Shown: piece after piece, positions 8,273-15,589 of the stretch
Numbering within the stretch: position 1 is the stretch's first letter
How the letters are laid out: every line of letters starts with the position of its first letter
Source of the DNA: Bacillota bacterium
GTDB lineage: Bacteria > Bacillota > Clostridia > Saccharofermentanales > DTU023
Direction: 5' to 3'
Assembly: GCA_029570375.1 (NCBI GenBank)
Contig: JAKPXB010000044.1
Coordinates: 1-32,204, forward strand
DNA length: 32,204 nucleotides
Program-made: the position numbers and the translations under genes
Notes under the pieces: generated by a model
Databases searched by the model: none
What the model was told of the DNA's origin: nothing
Seen by the model: the letters and a program-made list of their open reading frames with translations, nothing else

Positions 8273-8645
8273 TGGTGGAAGCGAGGGGAGTCGAACCCCT
8301 GTCCGAAATTGCGTCAAAAAGGACATCTCCGGGTGCAGCCTGCGATTGGGTATTCCCCTTCCGGCTCGATCACAGGCCGTCTTGCCGGTCAGGTAGTCTG
8401 ATGATACACAGCGTCCGTCAAGACATTCGGCCGCCGGGTGCCCCGTTTAACCTTCCTCCGGAGTAAGGTCTGCTGATAACGTCCGGTTGCGGTCTGCAGA
8501 TCAACCGCTCGGACGGCAGCGGTTACGCCGCTGCGAGTGCCGGTTTATTGGCAATTATAAGAGCTCTCGTTTTTTAAAGAGGCCAACGAGAATCCTCTAC
8601 CCGCTTTCCCGATCTCAACAACCCCGTCGAAACCAGTACGCTCCC
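8273..8645 (-). ncRNA. ssrA: Transfer-messenger RNA (tmRNA)
   Basis: The minus strand begins GGGAGCG and reads TACTGGTTTCGACGGGG, the tmRNA 5' signature. It ends GGACAGGGGTTCGACTCCCC then TCGCTTCCACCA, the T-arm and acceptor 3' half with encoded CCA. The 5' GGGAGCG and 3' CGCTTCC form a 7-bp acceptor stem including one G-U pair. The total of 373 nt is normal for a one-piece tmRNA. The tag frame is discussed separately (8523-8552). tmRNA with SmpB rescues stalled ribosomes and tags the nascent chain for proteolysis. smpB lies two genes upstream on the same strand. Confidence 0.95.
8523..8552 (-). other. tmRNA proteolysis tag reading frame, ANKPALAAA
   Basis: Within ssrA the codons GCC AAT AAA CCG GCA CTC GCA GCG GCG TAA encode ANKPALAAA. 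The hydrophobic alanine-rich end (ALAA-type) and position in the tmRNA fit a tag. The resume codon is inferred from similarity to other tags; the frame is open further upstream, so GCC is the likely but unproven first codon. Confidence 0.65.
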
Positions 8646-8660
8646 ATATATGGCAATAGT

Positions 8661-8669
8661 ATTTTAACA
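8661..8669 (-). promoter_or_regulatory. Extended -10 promoter of ssrA
   Basis: On the minus strand TGTTAAAAT (TGn plus TAAAAT) lies 16 bases ahead of the mature tmRNA 5' end. No good -35 is at the right spacing, as is common with extended -10 elements. The few extra transcribed bases would be removed by RNase P. Confidence 0.45.
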
Positions 8670-8690
8670 CGTTCCGTCAACTTCGATGAT

Positions 8691-8714
8691 AAAACGCCGA
8701 TCGCGTAACATCGG
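8691..8714 (-). terminator. Weak terminator after the isochorismatase-fold gene
   Basis: CCGAT (8697-8701) and ATCGG (8710-8714) form a short stem followed on the minus strand by CGTTTT. It lies between the stop at 8732 and the ssrA promoter. Confidence 0.35.
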
Positions 8715-8731
8715 TTCATTAGGATACACGC

Positions 8732-9298
8732 TTATTTGATCAGGGGCGAAAGCGCCTTGAACTCAGGCGTGCCGGCTTTTTCCAGGAGGTCAAAAATGAT
8801 TGTCTCGGTGCTCGTGACGACGGCGCCCATCTCGCGGAACAACGCGAACGCCGCGTCCCGGTTCTCCTCTGTTCTCGAGTCAACCGCGTCGTAAGGGACG
8901 AAGACTTCATAACCCTGGCCGAGCAGATCCCGGACGGTCTGGAAGACGCAGACGTGCGTTTCAGCGCCTGTAATGATAATCTGCCGCCTTCCCGTCTGCC
9001 TGAGGTAAGCGTTGACTGCGGGGACCGCCGCCGTAAAATGCATTTTCTCGAAAATCTCTCCTCCGCTGATCCCCTCAGCACGCAGCAGACTGACGATCGG
9101 TTCAATGGTTCCGCCGAGGCCTTTGGGGTACTGCTCTGTCGCCACGACAGGCAGCCCGAATGTGCTGGCCGCTATCAGAAGAACGCTCGCCTGCTTCAAA
9201 AGCTGCTTCGGATTGTGCATCGCCGGGATCAGCCGCTCCTGAATATCGATGACCAGGAGCGCCGCGTCGTCGCGGCTCAGTTTATAATTCTCAGCCAT
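8732..9298 (-). CDS. Isochorismatase/nicotinamidase-fold cysteine hydrolase
   Basis: The 188-residue product has the three landmarks of the cysteine hydrolase family. The catalytic Asp is in LLVIDIQERL (residue 18), the Lys in EIFEKMHFTA, and the nucleophile Cys in TGAETHVCVFQTVRDL. The GAETHVC form is typical of the YcaC-like/hydrolase branch rather than true nicotinamidases, and I see no nicotinamidase metal-binding histidine set. The substrate is therefore unknown. It follows smpB closely (18 bases), so it is probably cotranscribed with tsaD-smpB. I prefer the ATG at 9298; a TTG four codons upstream (9310) is also possible, and neither has a strong ribosome site. Confidence 0.85.
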   Translation of the reverse strand: MAENYKLSRDDAALLVIDIQERLIPAMHNPKQLLKQASVLLIAASTFGLPVVATEQYPKGLGGTIEPIVSLLRAEGISGGEIFEKMHFTAAVPAVNAYLRQTGRRQIIITGAETHVCVFQTVRDLLGQGYEVFVPYDAVDSRTEENRDAAFALFREMGAVVTSTETIIFDLLEKAGTPEFKALSPLIK

Positions 9299-9316
9299 AT
9301 GTTTACTCAACCGTTT

Positions 9317-9796
9317 CTAATCCTCTTCTCTTCTTGTCTCTTTCATTCGCCGGCGGATATCCCGCTCCTGCGAACGTTCTTTGATCGTTTCACGCTTATC
9401 GAAAAGCTTCTTGCCCCGGGCGACGCCGATCTCGATTTTGACACGCCCTTCGAGGAAATAAGCTCTGAGCGGAACGAGTGTCATCCCGCGCTGCTGCACA
9501 GCTGTTTCGAGCTGACGGATCTCGTGCCTGTGAGCAAGCAGCTTCCGGTCGCGCGTCGGATCGGGATTGAACCGATTCCCCTGCTCATACGGGCTGATGT
9601 GAGCGCCGACCAGATAGAGTTCATCCCCCCGGATCGTCACGTATGATTCGCCGAGGCTGAAATGGCCCTGGCGGATCGATTTCACCTCTGTTCCCGTCAA
9701 AACTATACCCGTCTCAAGGCGGCGGATAATGTGATACTCAAAGCGGGCACGCCGGTTCTCTGTGATAAGCTTTGTCCCTTTCGCGCTGTCGCTCAT
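9317..9796 (-). CDS. smpB: SsrA-binding protein SmpB
   Basis: The 159-residue protein has the usual SmpB length and motifs: ENRRARFEYHI, ETGIVLTGTEVKSIRQG, ESYVTIRGDELYLVGAHI, DRKLLAHRHEI, GMTLVPLRAYF and VKIEIGVARGKKLFDKRETI. A basic C-terminal tail (ERDIRRRMKET) follows, which enters the decoding centre. It binds the tRNA-like domain of tmRNA, whose gene lies at 8273-8645. I chose the ATG at 9796, which follows GGAGAG and overlaps the tsaD stop by four bases (ATGA). A longer reading to 9838 would add a non-conserved leader. Confidence 0.97.
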   Translation of the reverse strand: MSDSAKGTKLITENRRARFEYHIIRRLETGIVLTGTEVKSIRQGHFSLGESYVTIRGDELYLVGAHISPYEQGNRFNPDPTRDRKLLAHRHEIRQLETAVQQRGMTLVPLRAYFLEGRVKIEIGVARGKKLFDKRETIKERSQERDIRRRMKETRREED

Positions 9797-10956
9797 TCCC
9801 GCTCTCCTCTCTCCGCCACTTCCTGTCCAACTCTCCAATCCGGAGCCTGTTTATGCAGATCGACAGACTCTCTCTCAACGGAAATCTCTTCTTCCTGTCC
9901 GGCGATCTCGTCGAGTTCCGCCATCGGTACGGCGTTCAGATCGAGCGCGGCGCGCCTGCCCGCGCGCCAGGCGAAATACCCGGCGGAAGCGATCATCGCC
10001 GCGTTGTCCGTACAATACGCGGGAGGCGGGATAATCAGGCGCACACCCCGGGAGGAGGCCATGGCCCGCATCGATTCGCGAAGCTTCCTGTTCGCGGAAA
10101 CACCGCCCCCGAGGGCGAGTGTTTTGTGCCCTGTGTCATCGAGCGCCGCCGCCGTATGAGCGGTGAGCGCCTGCACGATAGCAGCCTGAAACGTCGCGGC
10201 GAAATCCGCCTGCGAGCAGGAGGACGGCCACGGGGCGCTCTCGCGTTCCGCCTCGCGCTCAATCTTCCGAAAAGCGTTGATGGCCGCTGTCTTGACGCCG
10301 CTGAAAGAGAAGTCGTAAGAATCCGGGAAATGTGTCACCGGCAGGTAAAAAACGTCGCATCGGCCGCCCGAAGACGCGCGCTCGATCAGCGGACCGCCCG
10401 GGTAGCCGAGTCCGATACTCCGCGCGATCTTGTCAAAGGCTTCCCCCGGCGCGTCGTCCCTCGTCTGCGCGAGTGTCCGGTACCGGGTGTAAGACGGAAC
10501 CTCGACGAGCGTCGCGTGCCCTCCCGAGACGATAAGGCAGAGAAATGGCGGAACCAGCGTTTTGTCAGTCAGATATGAAGCCGCGATGTGCCCTTCCAGA
10601 TGGTTGACGGGGATGAGCGGCAGCCCTGCCGCCGCCGCGAGGCCCTTCGCCGCGGACACGCCGACGAGAAGGGCGCCGACGAGCCCCGGACCGTAGGTCA
10701 CCGCGACCGCCGTGATGTCGTCCAGCGTTTTATCCGCGTCCTTAAGCGCGCGGTCGATGACAGGGAGAATCGATTTCACATGTTCGCGCGAAGCGATCTC
10801 CGGGACGACGCCGCCATACGCCGCGTGCAGATCGATCTGCGACGCGACAACACTCGAGACAATCGTCACACCGTTCTCCACAACGGCCGCGGCCGTCTCG
10901 TCACATGAAGTCTCTATCCCCAGGATGAGATGGCTTCCGATTTCTTCTTTGCTCAT
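9793..10956 (-). CDS. tsaD: tRNA N6-adenosine threonylcarbamoyltransferase TsaD
   Basis: TsaD makes the t6A37 modification of ANN-reading tRNAs together with TsaB, TsaC and TsaE. Visible motifs are LILGIETSCDETAAAVV, GVVPEIASREHV, VTYGPGLVGALLVG, VNHLEGHIAA (metal-binding His pair), LIVSGGHATLV, GEAFDKIAR, LGYPGGPLIE, DFSFSGVKTA, LALGGGVSANRKLR and CTDNAAMIA. The 387-residue reading from ATG 10956 is preferred because GGGTGG lies just upstream; the ORF extends in frame to 10995. There are about 40 non-conserved residues at the C-terminus (after AVPMAELDEIAG). tsaB and tsaE are not in the window. It is the first gene of a tight tsaD-smpB unit with a 4-base overlap. Confidence 0.97.
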   Translation of the reverse strand: MSKEEIGSHLILGIETSCDETAAAVVENGVTIVSSVVASQIDLHAAYGGVVPEIASREHVKSILPVIDRALKDADKTLDDITAVAVTYGPGLVGALLVGVSAAKGLAAAAGLPLIPVNHLEGHIAASYLTDKTLVPPFLCLIVSGGHATLVEVPSYTRYRTLAQTRDDAPGEAFDKIARSIGLGYPGGPLIERASSGGRCDVFYLPVTHFPDSYDFSFSGVKTAAINAFRKIEREAERESAPWPSSCSQADFAATFQAAIVQALTAHTAAALDDTGHKTLALGGGVSANRKLRESMRAMASSRGVRLIIPPPAYCTDNAAMIASAGYFAWRAGRRAALDLNAVPMAELDEIAGQEEEISVERESVDLHKQAPDWRVGQEVAERGERE

Positions 10957-11173
10957 ATCCACCCTTTCGGTCAGCCTTATCCGCCCCACAGACATCTTCC
11001 CGTGCCAGTCTTTCGGATGGCATCAAAACTCTTCGCCGCCTATTCAACAAAGAGAAGGATCTGCCCCGCCGCCTGCTGCATGGCATCAACGGGCGAACCG
11101 GGATAATCATGCGGGAGGCTTTTTCCTTATTTTACTATGACTCGCAGGTGTCTGATTGTAACACCGGGAGAGT

Positions 11174-11203
11174 CTGATCCGCAACGAACACCTGCCGGAT
11201 CAG
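11174..11203. promoter_or_regulatory. 8-bp inverted repeat upstream of the hydrolase gene
   Basis: CTGATCCG (11174-11181) and CGGATCAG (11196-11203) are perfect inverted repeats separated by 14 bases. The right arm overlaps a weak -35 (CTGCCG, 11192-11197) that lies 17 bases before TATCAT (11215-11220). This could be an operator or an mRNA hairpin; neither is proven. Confidence 0.35.
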
Positions 11204-11253
11204 CGGCAACGTGCTATCATCAATATACAGCGAGTTGGCCGCCGGAGGGCAGC

Positions 11254-11328
11254 ATGCAGCCGGATCACCGCAGGAAACCAAAAGACGGTTCAGAACGCAA
11301 AAACCGGAATCGCGACAAATCCGTATGA
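11254..11328 (+). CDS. 24-residue basic small ORF ahead of the hydrolase
   Basis: An excellent ribosome site (GGAGG, five bases before ATG 11254) precedes a short ORF starting MQPDHRRKPKDG and ending RDKSV with TGA at 11328. It is very rich in Lys, Arg and Asp. It stops seven bases before the annotated start of the hydrolase, which itself has a poor ribosome site, so its translation may be coupled to that gene. It is open in frame further upstream to 11137, but no start there has a ribosome site. There is no family resemblance; it may be a leader peptide or only a loading site. Confidence 0.4.
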   Translation: MQPDHRRKPKDGSERKNRNRDKSV

Positions 11329-11335
11329 TGGACGG

Positions 11336-12418
11336 ATGCCGGTACAGCCGGCAGCCTCATGGGAGAACTACACGTTGAGACATGAACTGAGAATCAAACC
11401 GAAAAGAGTAAGACACCGCGGCCTGCGCGTTGTTTTTGTGTTCATCGCCCTTCTTCTCGCGGCGCTTCTTCTCGTTGTGACCAGCAGCCTCGTCACAGCC
11501 GACCGGCTCATGAAAATGGCGGGCGAGCCGATCTCGCCGTACGCCACCAACAAGTTTTCTTCGTTTCGTTCTGTCAGTTTTCCTTCGGCCGGAGGCCAGA
11601 TTTCGCTGAAAGGATGGCTGATCCAGACCGGCGCGTCGAACCCGCGGGGAACCATCATTGTCGTCCACCAACAGGGGGGCAGCAGACTTCCGTTAGGCTT
11701 GCAGACGGCATCACTCTACAGTCACCTGGCAAAAGCGGGATTCCGGATTCTCGCTTTCGATCTTCGCCATTCCGGAGAATCGGGCGGCGATATGTCGTCA
11801 TTCGGCTACGCCGAAGCGGAGGATGTCCGCGCGGCGCTGGCATGGGCAGTCATGCATACGGGGGATTCCCCGATCATCCTCTACGGCTTCGGTTCCGGGT
11901 CCACGGCGATTTTCCGCATGCTGCGCCAGCTGCAGAATGAAATAGAAGAGCAGACACCCGAAGAAGACGGAACCGACCCCGATAAAAACAAAAAAGAGCC
12001 GGGGGCGGTTGAATTGAAAAAACGCGTGAGCGCCATCATCACCGATTCGCCTTCGAGGGACAGCGACGATTTCATCAAAGCGGCTCTACGCGAAAAGGGT
12101 AAAAGCGTTCTCTTCTGGCTCCCGGATACGACTCCCTACGCGATCAGGCTGTCGCTCGGAAACAGTGAGAAGACCGATCATTTTGTCGATTTTACGACAT
12201 TGGCGCTTCCCGTCATGATTCTGGGGCACAAGACTGACAGCCGGCTCCCGGAATACGCCTACCGCCCCATGATTGAGGAGCGCCTGCGCATTCACCCGGG
12301 GTGGACTTCGGTTTATCAACGTGAAGGACAGGGACATCTTTCCTCCTATGAAGAGGACCCGGACGGCTATACCGATGCGCTTCTGACATTCCTGCAGAAG
12401 TGGTTCCCGACACGCTGA
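11336..12418 (+). CDS. Membrane-anchored alpha/beta-hydrolase fold protein lacking the nucleophile serine
   Basis: The 360-residue product has a basic N-terminus, one membrane helix (about residues 31-52, VVFVFIALLLAALLLVV) and an extracytoplasmic alpha/beta-hydrolase domain. The oxyanion region (TIIVVHQQGGSR), strand ILAFDLRHSGESGG, Asp301 (LGHKTDSRLPE) and His334 (EGQGHLSSYEEDP) fit the YqkD/FrsA-like hydrolases. The nucleophile elbow reads YGFGSGS (183-189): the Ser of GxSxG is Gly186, with Ser one residue on. A charged insert (about residues 200-230) follows. It may therefore be a non-catalytic relative, unless Ser187 is used. The start at 11336 lacks a good ribosome site; a TTG 14 codons in, with GGGAG upstream, is an alternative. 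Its stop overlaps the -35 of the next operon. Confidence 0.8.
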   Translation: MPVQPAASWENYTLRHELRIKPKRVRHRGLRVVFVFIALLLAALLLVVTSSLVTADRLMKMAGEPISPYATNKFSSFRSVSFPSAGGQISLKGWLIQTGASNPRGTIIVVHQQGGSRLPLGLQTASLYSHLAKAGFRILAFDLRHSGESGGDMSSFGYAEAEDVRAALAWAVMHTGDSPIILYGFGSGSTAIFRMLRQLQNEIEEQTPEEDGTDPDKNKKEPGAVELKKRVSAIITDSPSRDSDDFIKAALREKGKSVLFWLPDTTPYAIRLSLGNSEKTDHFVDFTTLALPVMILGHKTDSRLPEYAYRPMIEERLRIHPGWTSVYQREGQGHLSSYEEDPDGYTDALLTFLQKWFPTR

Positions 12419-12443
12419 CCGGAGGCGGTTTATATCTTATAAT
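12415..12443 (+). promoter_or_regulatory. Sigma-A-type promoter of the proline-type operon
   Basis: CTGACC (12415-12420), 17 bases, then a perfect TATAAT (12438-12443), inside a very AT-rich patch. Transcription would begin near 12450, leaving a leader of about 50 bases before the ATG at 12503. Confidence 0.7.
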
Positions 12444-12502
12444 AAAAAATAATATAATTTAAGTTGTCTTCTTCACCAACGGCTAACGGAAAGGATGACC
12501 AA

Positions 12503-14128
12503 ATGAACGGATACTTCGCACTCCCACCAGTAAAAAATGAGCCGCTTCAGGACTACTCGCCGGGTTCGCCCGCGCGGGATTCGCTGAAAGCGGAGCTCGA
12601 AAGACAGGCGGCCATCACGCTGGATATCCCCGTGATCATCGGAGGAAAAGATATCAGTACGGGTGATATCAAAACAGTTGTCATGCCGCACAACCACCGC
12701 CATGTGCTCGCCCGCGTGCACCAGGCCGGAGAAAAGGAACTGAAACGCGCGATCGACGCCGCGCTGGAAGCCAAAAAAAGCTGGGCGTCGATGCCGCATT
12801 CGCACCGCCAGGGCATATTTCTGAAAGCGGCGAAACTGCTCTCCGGTCCCTGGCGCGATATCATTAACGCGGCGACCATGCTCGGACAGAGCAAAACCGT
12901 TTATCAGGCTGAGATCGATTCGGCCTGCGAACTCTGTGACTTCCTGCGTTTCAATGTCGCTTACGCTGACGAGATTTACAGAATTCAGCCAAACAGTACG
13001 GACGGCGTGTGGAACCGCATGGAGTACCGTCCGCTGGACGGTTTCGTCCTCGCGGTGACGCCGTTCAACTTCACGTCCATCTCCGGCAACCTCCCGCTGG
13101 CGCCCGCGATTATGGGAAACGCAGTCCTTTGGAAGCCTGCCGGGACGGCGGCGCTCGCGAGTTATTATTTCTACCTGCTCCTGTGTGAAGCGGGTCTGCC
13201 GCCCGGCGTTATCAATTTCATCCCCTCCGCCGGAACTGATGTCGGTCGGTATGTCGTAAGCGACCCGAGGCTAGGCGGCGTCCACTTCACCGGTTCGACG
13301 GCCACGTTCAACGAGATCTGGCGCGAAGTCGGAAGCCATATTTCACGTTACAATCAGTACCCGCGGCTCGTCGGAGAAACAGGCGGGAAAGATTTTGTCT
13401 TCGCCCATCATTCGGCGGATGTCGGCGCGCTGATCGCGGCGCTCGTCCGCGGCTCGTTCGAATACCAGGGACAGAAATGTTCCGCCGCTTCCCGCGCGTA
13501 TATCCCCCGGAGTATCTGGCCGAAAGTGAAAACGCTGCTGCTCCGGGAAATTGAAGAACTTAAGGTCGGCGATCCCGCCGATTTCACCACATTCATGTCG
13601 GCTGTCATCGACCGCGCTTCGTTTGACCGCATTAAGGGGTACATTGATGAGGCGAACGCGTCGGAAGACGCGGAGGTCCTGTGCGGCGGATACAATGACA
13701 GTGAGGGATATTTCGTCTATCCGACTGTCATCGAAGCGAAGGACCCGCATTATCCCAGCATGTGCGAGGAGATCTTCGGACCCGTCCTGACCGTGTTCGT
13801 CTACGATGACGATCAATTCGACGAGGCGCTTGAACTCTGTGACACGTCATCGCCCTACGCGCTGACAGGCGCCGTGTTCGCGAAAGAGCGCGACGTGCTC
13901 GTCGAGATGGAGAACCGCCTCCGCCACGCTGCCGGCAACTTCTACCTGAATGACAAGCCGACGGGAGCGGTCGTCGGCCAGCAGCCGTTCGGCGGCTCGC
14001 GGGCGTCGGGGACCAACGACAAGGCAGGCTCTCTCCTCAATATGATCCGCTGGACGAGTCCGCGCGTCATCAAGGAGTCTTTTGTTTCGATCTACGACAT
14101 CACTTATCCGTACATGGTTGAGGACTGA
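12503..14128 (+). CDS. pruA: 1-pyrroline-5-carboxylate (L-glutamate gamma-semialdehyde) dehydrogenase, ALDH4 type
   Basis: It oxidises glutamate semialdehyde/P5C to glutamate with NAD+, the second step of proline breakdown. The 541-residue length and long N-terminal arm (NGYFALPPVKNEP) match the stand-alone ALDH4/P5CDH group, not PutA. Visible motifs are NHRHVLARVHQAGE, FVLAVTPFNFTSISGNL, VLWKPAGTAALASYY, GVHFTGSTATFNEIW, the catalytic Glu in LVGETGGKDFVFAH, the catalytic Cys in EYQGQKCSAASRAYIP, and EEIFGPVLTVFVYDD. The ATG at 12503 has AAGGA seven bases upstream; the frame is open to 12464 but has no better start. It is the first gene of a five-gene operon whose other members form a flavin/Fe-S dehydrogenase, which fixes its role as the downstream enzyme. 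Confidence 0.93.
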   Translation: MNGYFALPPVKNEPLQDYSPGSPARDSLKAELERQAAITLDIPVIIGGKDISTGDIKTVVMPHNHRHVLARVHQAGEKELKRAIDAALEAKKSWASMPHSHRQGIFLKAAKLLSGPWRDIINAATMLGQSKTVYQAEIDSACELCDFLRFNVAYADEIYRIQPNSTDGVWNRMEYRPLDGFVLAVTPFNFTSISGNLPLAPAIMGNAVLWKPAGTAALASYYFYLLLCEAGLPPGVINFIPSAGTDVGRYVVSDPRLGGVHFTGSTATFNEIWREVGSHISRYNQYPRLVGETGGKDFVFAHHSADVGALIAALVRGSFEYQGQKCSAASRAYIPRSIWPKVKTLLLREIEELKVGDPADFTTFMSAVIDRASFDRIKGYIDEANASEDAEVLCGGYNDSEGYFVYPTVIEAKDPHYPSMCEEIFGPVLTVFVYDDDQFDEALELCDTSSPYALTGAVFAKERDVLVEMENRLRHAAGNFYLNDKPTGAVVGQQPFGGSRASGTNDKAGSLLNMIRWTSPRVIKESFVSIYDITYPYMVED

Positions 14129-14163
14129 ACCTCACACAGTCGAAAGCAGAAGGGAGTTTTTCC

Positions 14164-14484
14164 ATGGAAAACAGACGAATCACGGATCATCCGATCCTTG
14201 ATTTTTCAGAAGGCGAAGTCATCCCATTCACCTTTGACGGAAAACCGATGGAGGGCAGGAGCGGCGACACGATCGCTTCCGCTCTTCACGCCAACGGCGT
14301 CAAAGTGCTGGGATATCATTTCAAGACGAAGCGGCCGCGCGGATTCTATTGCGCGATCGGCAACTGTTCGTCGTGCCTGATGGTCGTCAACGGCCAATCA
14401 AATGTACGCACGTGCACGGAGCCCTTACTGCCCGGCATGAAAGTCGAGACGCAGATCGACAGAGGAGTACCCGATGATGTATGA
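14164..14484 (+). CDS. Small [2Fe-2S] ferredoxin-like subunit of the amino-acid dehydrogenase (HcnA-like)
   Basis: This 106-residue protein has a plant-type 2Fe-2S domain of the Fer2_4 class. It opens with VIPFTFDGKPMEGRSGDTIA, and the cluster cysteines lie in FYCAIGNCSSCLMVVNG and RTCTEPL. Such small subunits occur in heteromeric D- or L-amino-acid and proline dehydrogenases, in hydrogen cyanide synthase (HcnA), and as the N-terminal part of sarcosine oxidase alpha. It carries electrons between the two flavoproteins. AGGGAG precedes the ATG, and its last codons overlap the next start by 11 bases, indicating tight coupling. Confidence 0.9.
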   Translation: MENRRITDHPILDFSEGEVIPFTFDGKPMEGRSGDTIASALHANGVKVLGYHFKTKRPRGFYCAIGNCSSCLMVVNGQSNVRTCTEPLLPGMKVETQIDRGVPDDV

Positions 14485-15589
14485 AACGGATCTTGTAGTC
14501 ATCGGCGGCGGTCCCGCCGGATTGATGGCGGCGAATACGGCAGCCGGAGCGGGCGCAAGTGTTCTGCTGCTCGAACGCGACAGACACCTGGGCGGACAGC
14601 TCATCAAACAGACTCACAAATTTTTCGGATCGGAGAAGCAGCACGCGTCCGAACGAGGCATTGATATTGCCGCCCTGCTCGGCGATGAGCTCAAATCGCT
14701 GGAAGACCGCGTGACGGTCTGGACGCACGCGACAGCGGTCGGCCTGTACGACGACGGCGTGATCACCGTTGATTACGACGGAACCTACCGGAAAGTCAGG
14801 CCGAAGCGCATTGTCGCGGCCACCGGCGCGTCCGAGAAATTCTTATCTTTCCCGAACAACGACCTCCCCGGCATCTACGGAGCCGGCGCCGTGCAGACCA
14901 TGATGAATGTCTACGGACTTCGCCCCGGAAAGCGCGTCCTCATGATCGGGGCCGGGAATATCGGCCTGATCGTCAGCTACCAGCTTCTGCAAGCCGGTGT
15001 TTCCGTCGCCGCGGTTGTGGAGGGACTCCCTCAGATCGGCGGCTATGCCGTACACGCGAGCAAAATCCGACGCGCCGGCGTGCCGATTCTGACATCGCAC
15101 ACCATCGTGCGCGCGGATGGCAAAGAATCTGTCGAGAGCGCGGTGATCGCGGAAATCGGCAGCGACTGGAAGGTCGTCCGCGGGAGCGAACAGACGATCC
15201 CCTGCGATGTCATCTGCATCTCCGTCGGCCTCACGCCCCTCACGGAGCTCTTGTGGCAGGCCGGCTGTGAGATGCGCTATATACCGGCTCTCGGAGGATA
15301 TGTTCCTGCGCGGAGTGACAGACTGGAGACGACCGTCCCCGGTATTTACGTCGCGGGCGATGCGGCGGGCATTGAGGAGGCGAGCGCCGCCATGGTCGAA
15401 GGGCACCTCGCCGGGCTCGAAGCCGCTCTGTCACTCGGCTGTGGCGGCGATGGCTGTGAAGAAGAACGCGCTGATTGCTTAAAGCAGCTGAGCAGCCTGC
15501 GCTCAGGACCGACAGCGGAGAAGATCCGCGCCGGCCTTTCCTGCGCTCATGGTTGTCAGACACCCAAAAGGAGGGATGAACATGCTTGA
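14474..15589 (+). CDS. FAD/NAD(P)-binding oxidoreductase subunit (HcnB/PDH-alpha-like)
   Basis: The 371-residue pyridine-nucleotide-disulfide-type flavoprotein has an N-terminal FAD-binding motif (LVVIGGGPAGLMAANTAAG), the ERDRHLGGQL segment, IVAATGASEKFL, a second dinucleotide fold (VLMIGAGNIGLIVSYQLL) and GIYVAGDAAGIEEASAAM near the end. It is related to the NADH-linked alpha subunit of multimeric proline dehydrogenases and to HcnB. In many relatives a BFD-type 2Fe-2S domain is fused at the C-terminus; here the protein ends soon after CAHGCQTP and that domain is found in the next gene. GAGGAG lies six bases upstream of ATG 14474; ATG 14477 is equally possible. Confidence 0.88.
   Translation: MMYETDLVVIGGGPAGLMAANTAAGAGASVLLLERDRHLGGQLIKQTHKFFGSEKQHASERGIDIAALLGDELKSLEDRVTVWTHATAVGLYDDGVITVDYDGTYRKVRPKRIVAATGASEKFLSFPNNDLPGIYGAGAVQTMMNVYGLRPGKRVLMIGAGNIGLIVSYQLLQAGVSVAAVVEGLPQIGGYAVHASKIRRAGVPILTSHTIVRADGKESVESAVIAEIGSDWKVVRGSEQTIPCDVICISVGLTPLTELLWQAGCEMRYIPALGGYVPARSDRLETTVPGIYVAGDAAGIEEASAAMVEGHLAGLEAALSLGCGGDGCEEERADCLKQLSSLRSGPTAEKIRAGLSCAHGCQTPKRRDEHA

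Noticed and set aside
8272-8466. Plus-strand ORF of 64 codons beginning MVEARGVEPL
   Set aside because: It is the complement of the tmRNA 3' half. The apparent protein is a well-known artefact of tRNA-like T-arm sequence.
9772-10578. Plus-strand ORF of 268 codons opposite tsaD
   Set aside because: Arginine-rich shadow of tsaD; no motif and no ribosome site.
13343-13816. Minus-strand ORF inside the P5C dehydrogenase gene
   Set aside because: Antisense shadow; the plus strand encodes the ALDH catalytic Cys and Glu motifs here.
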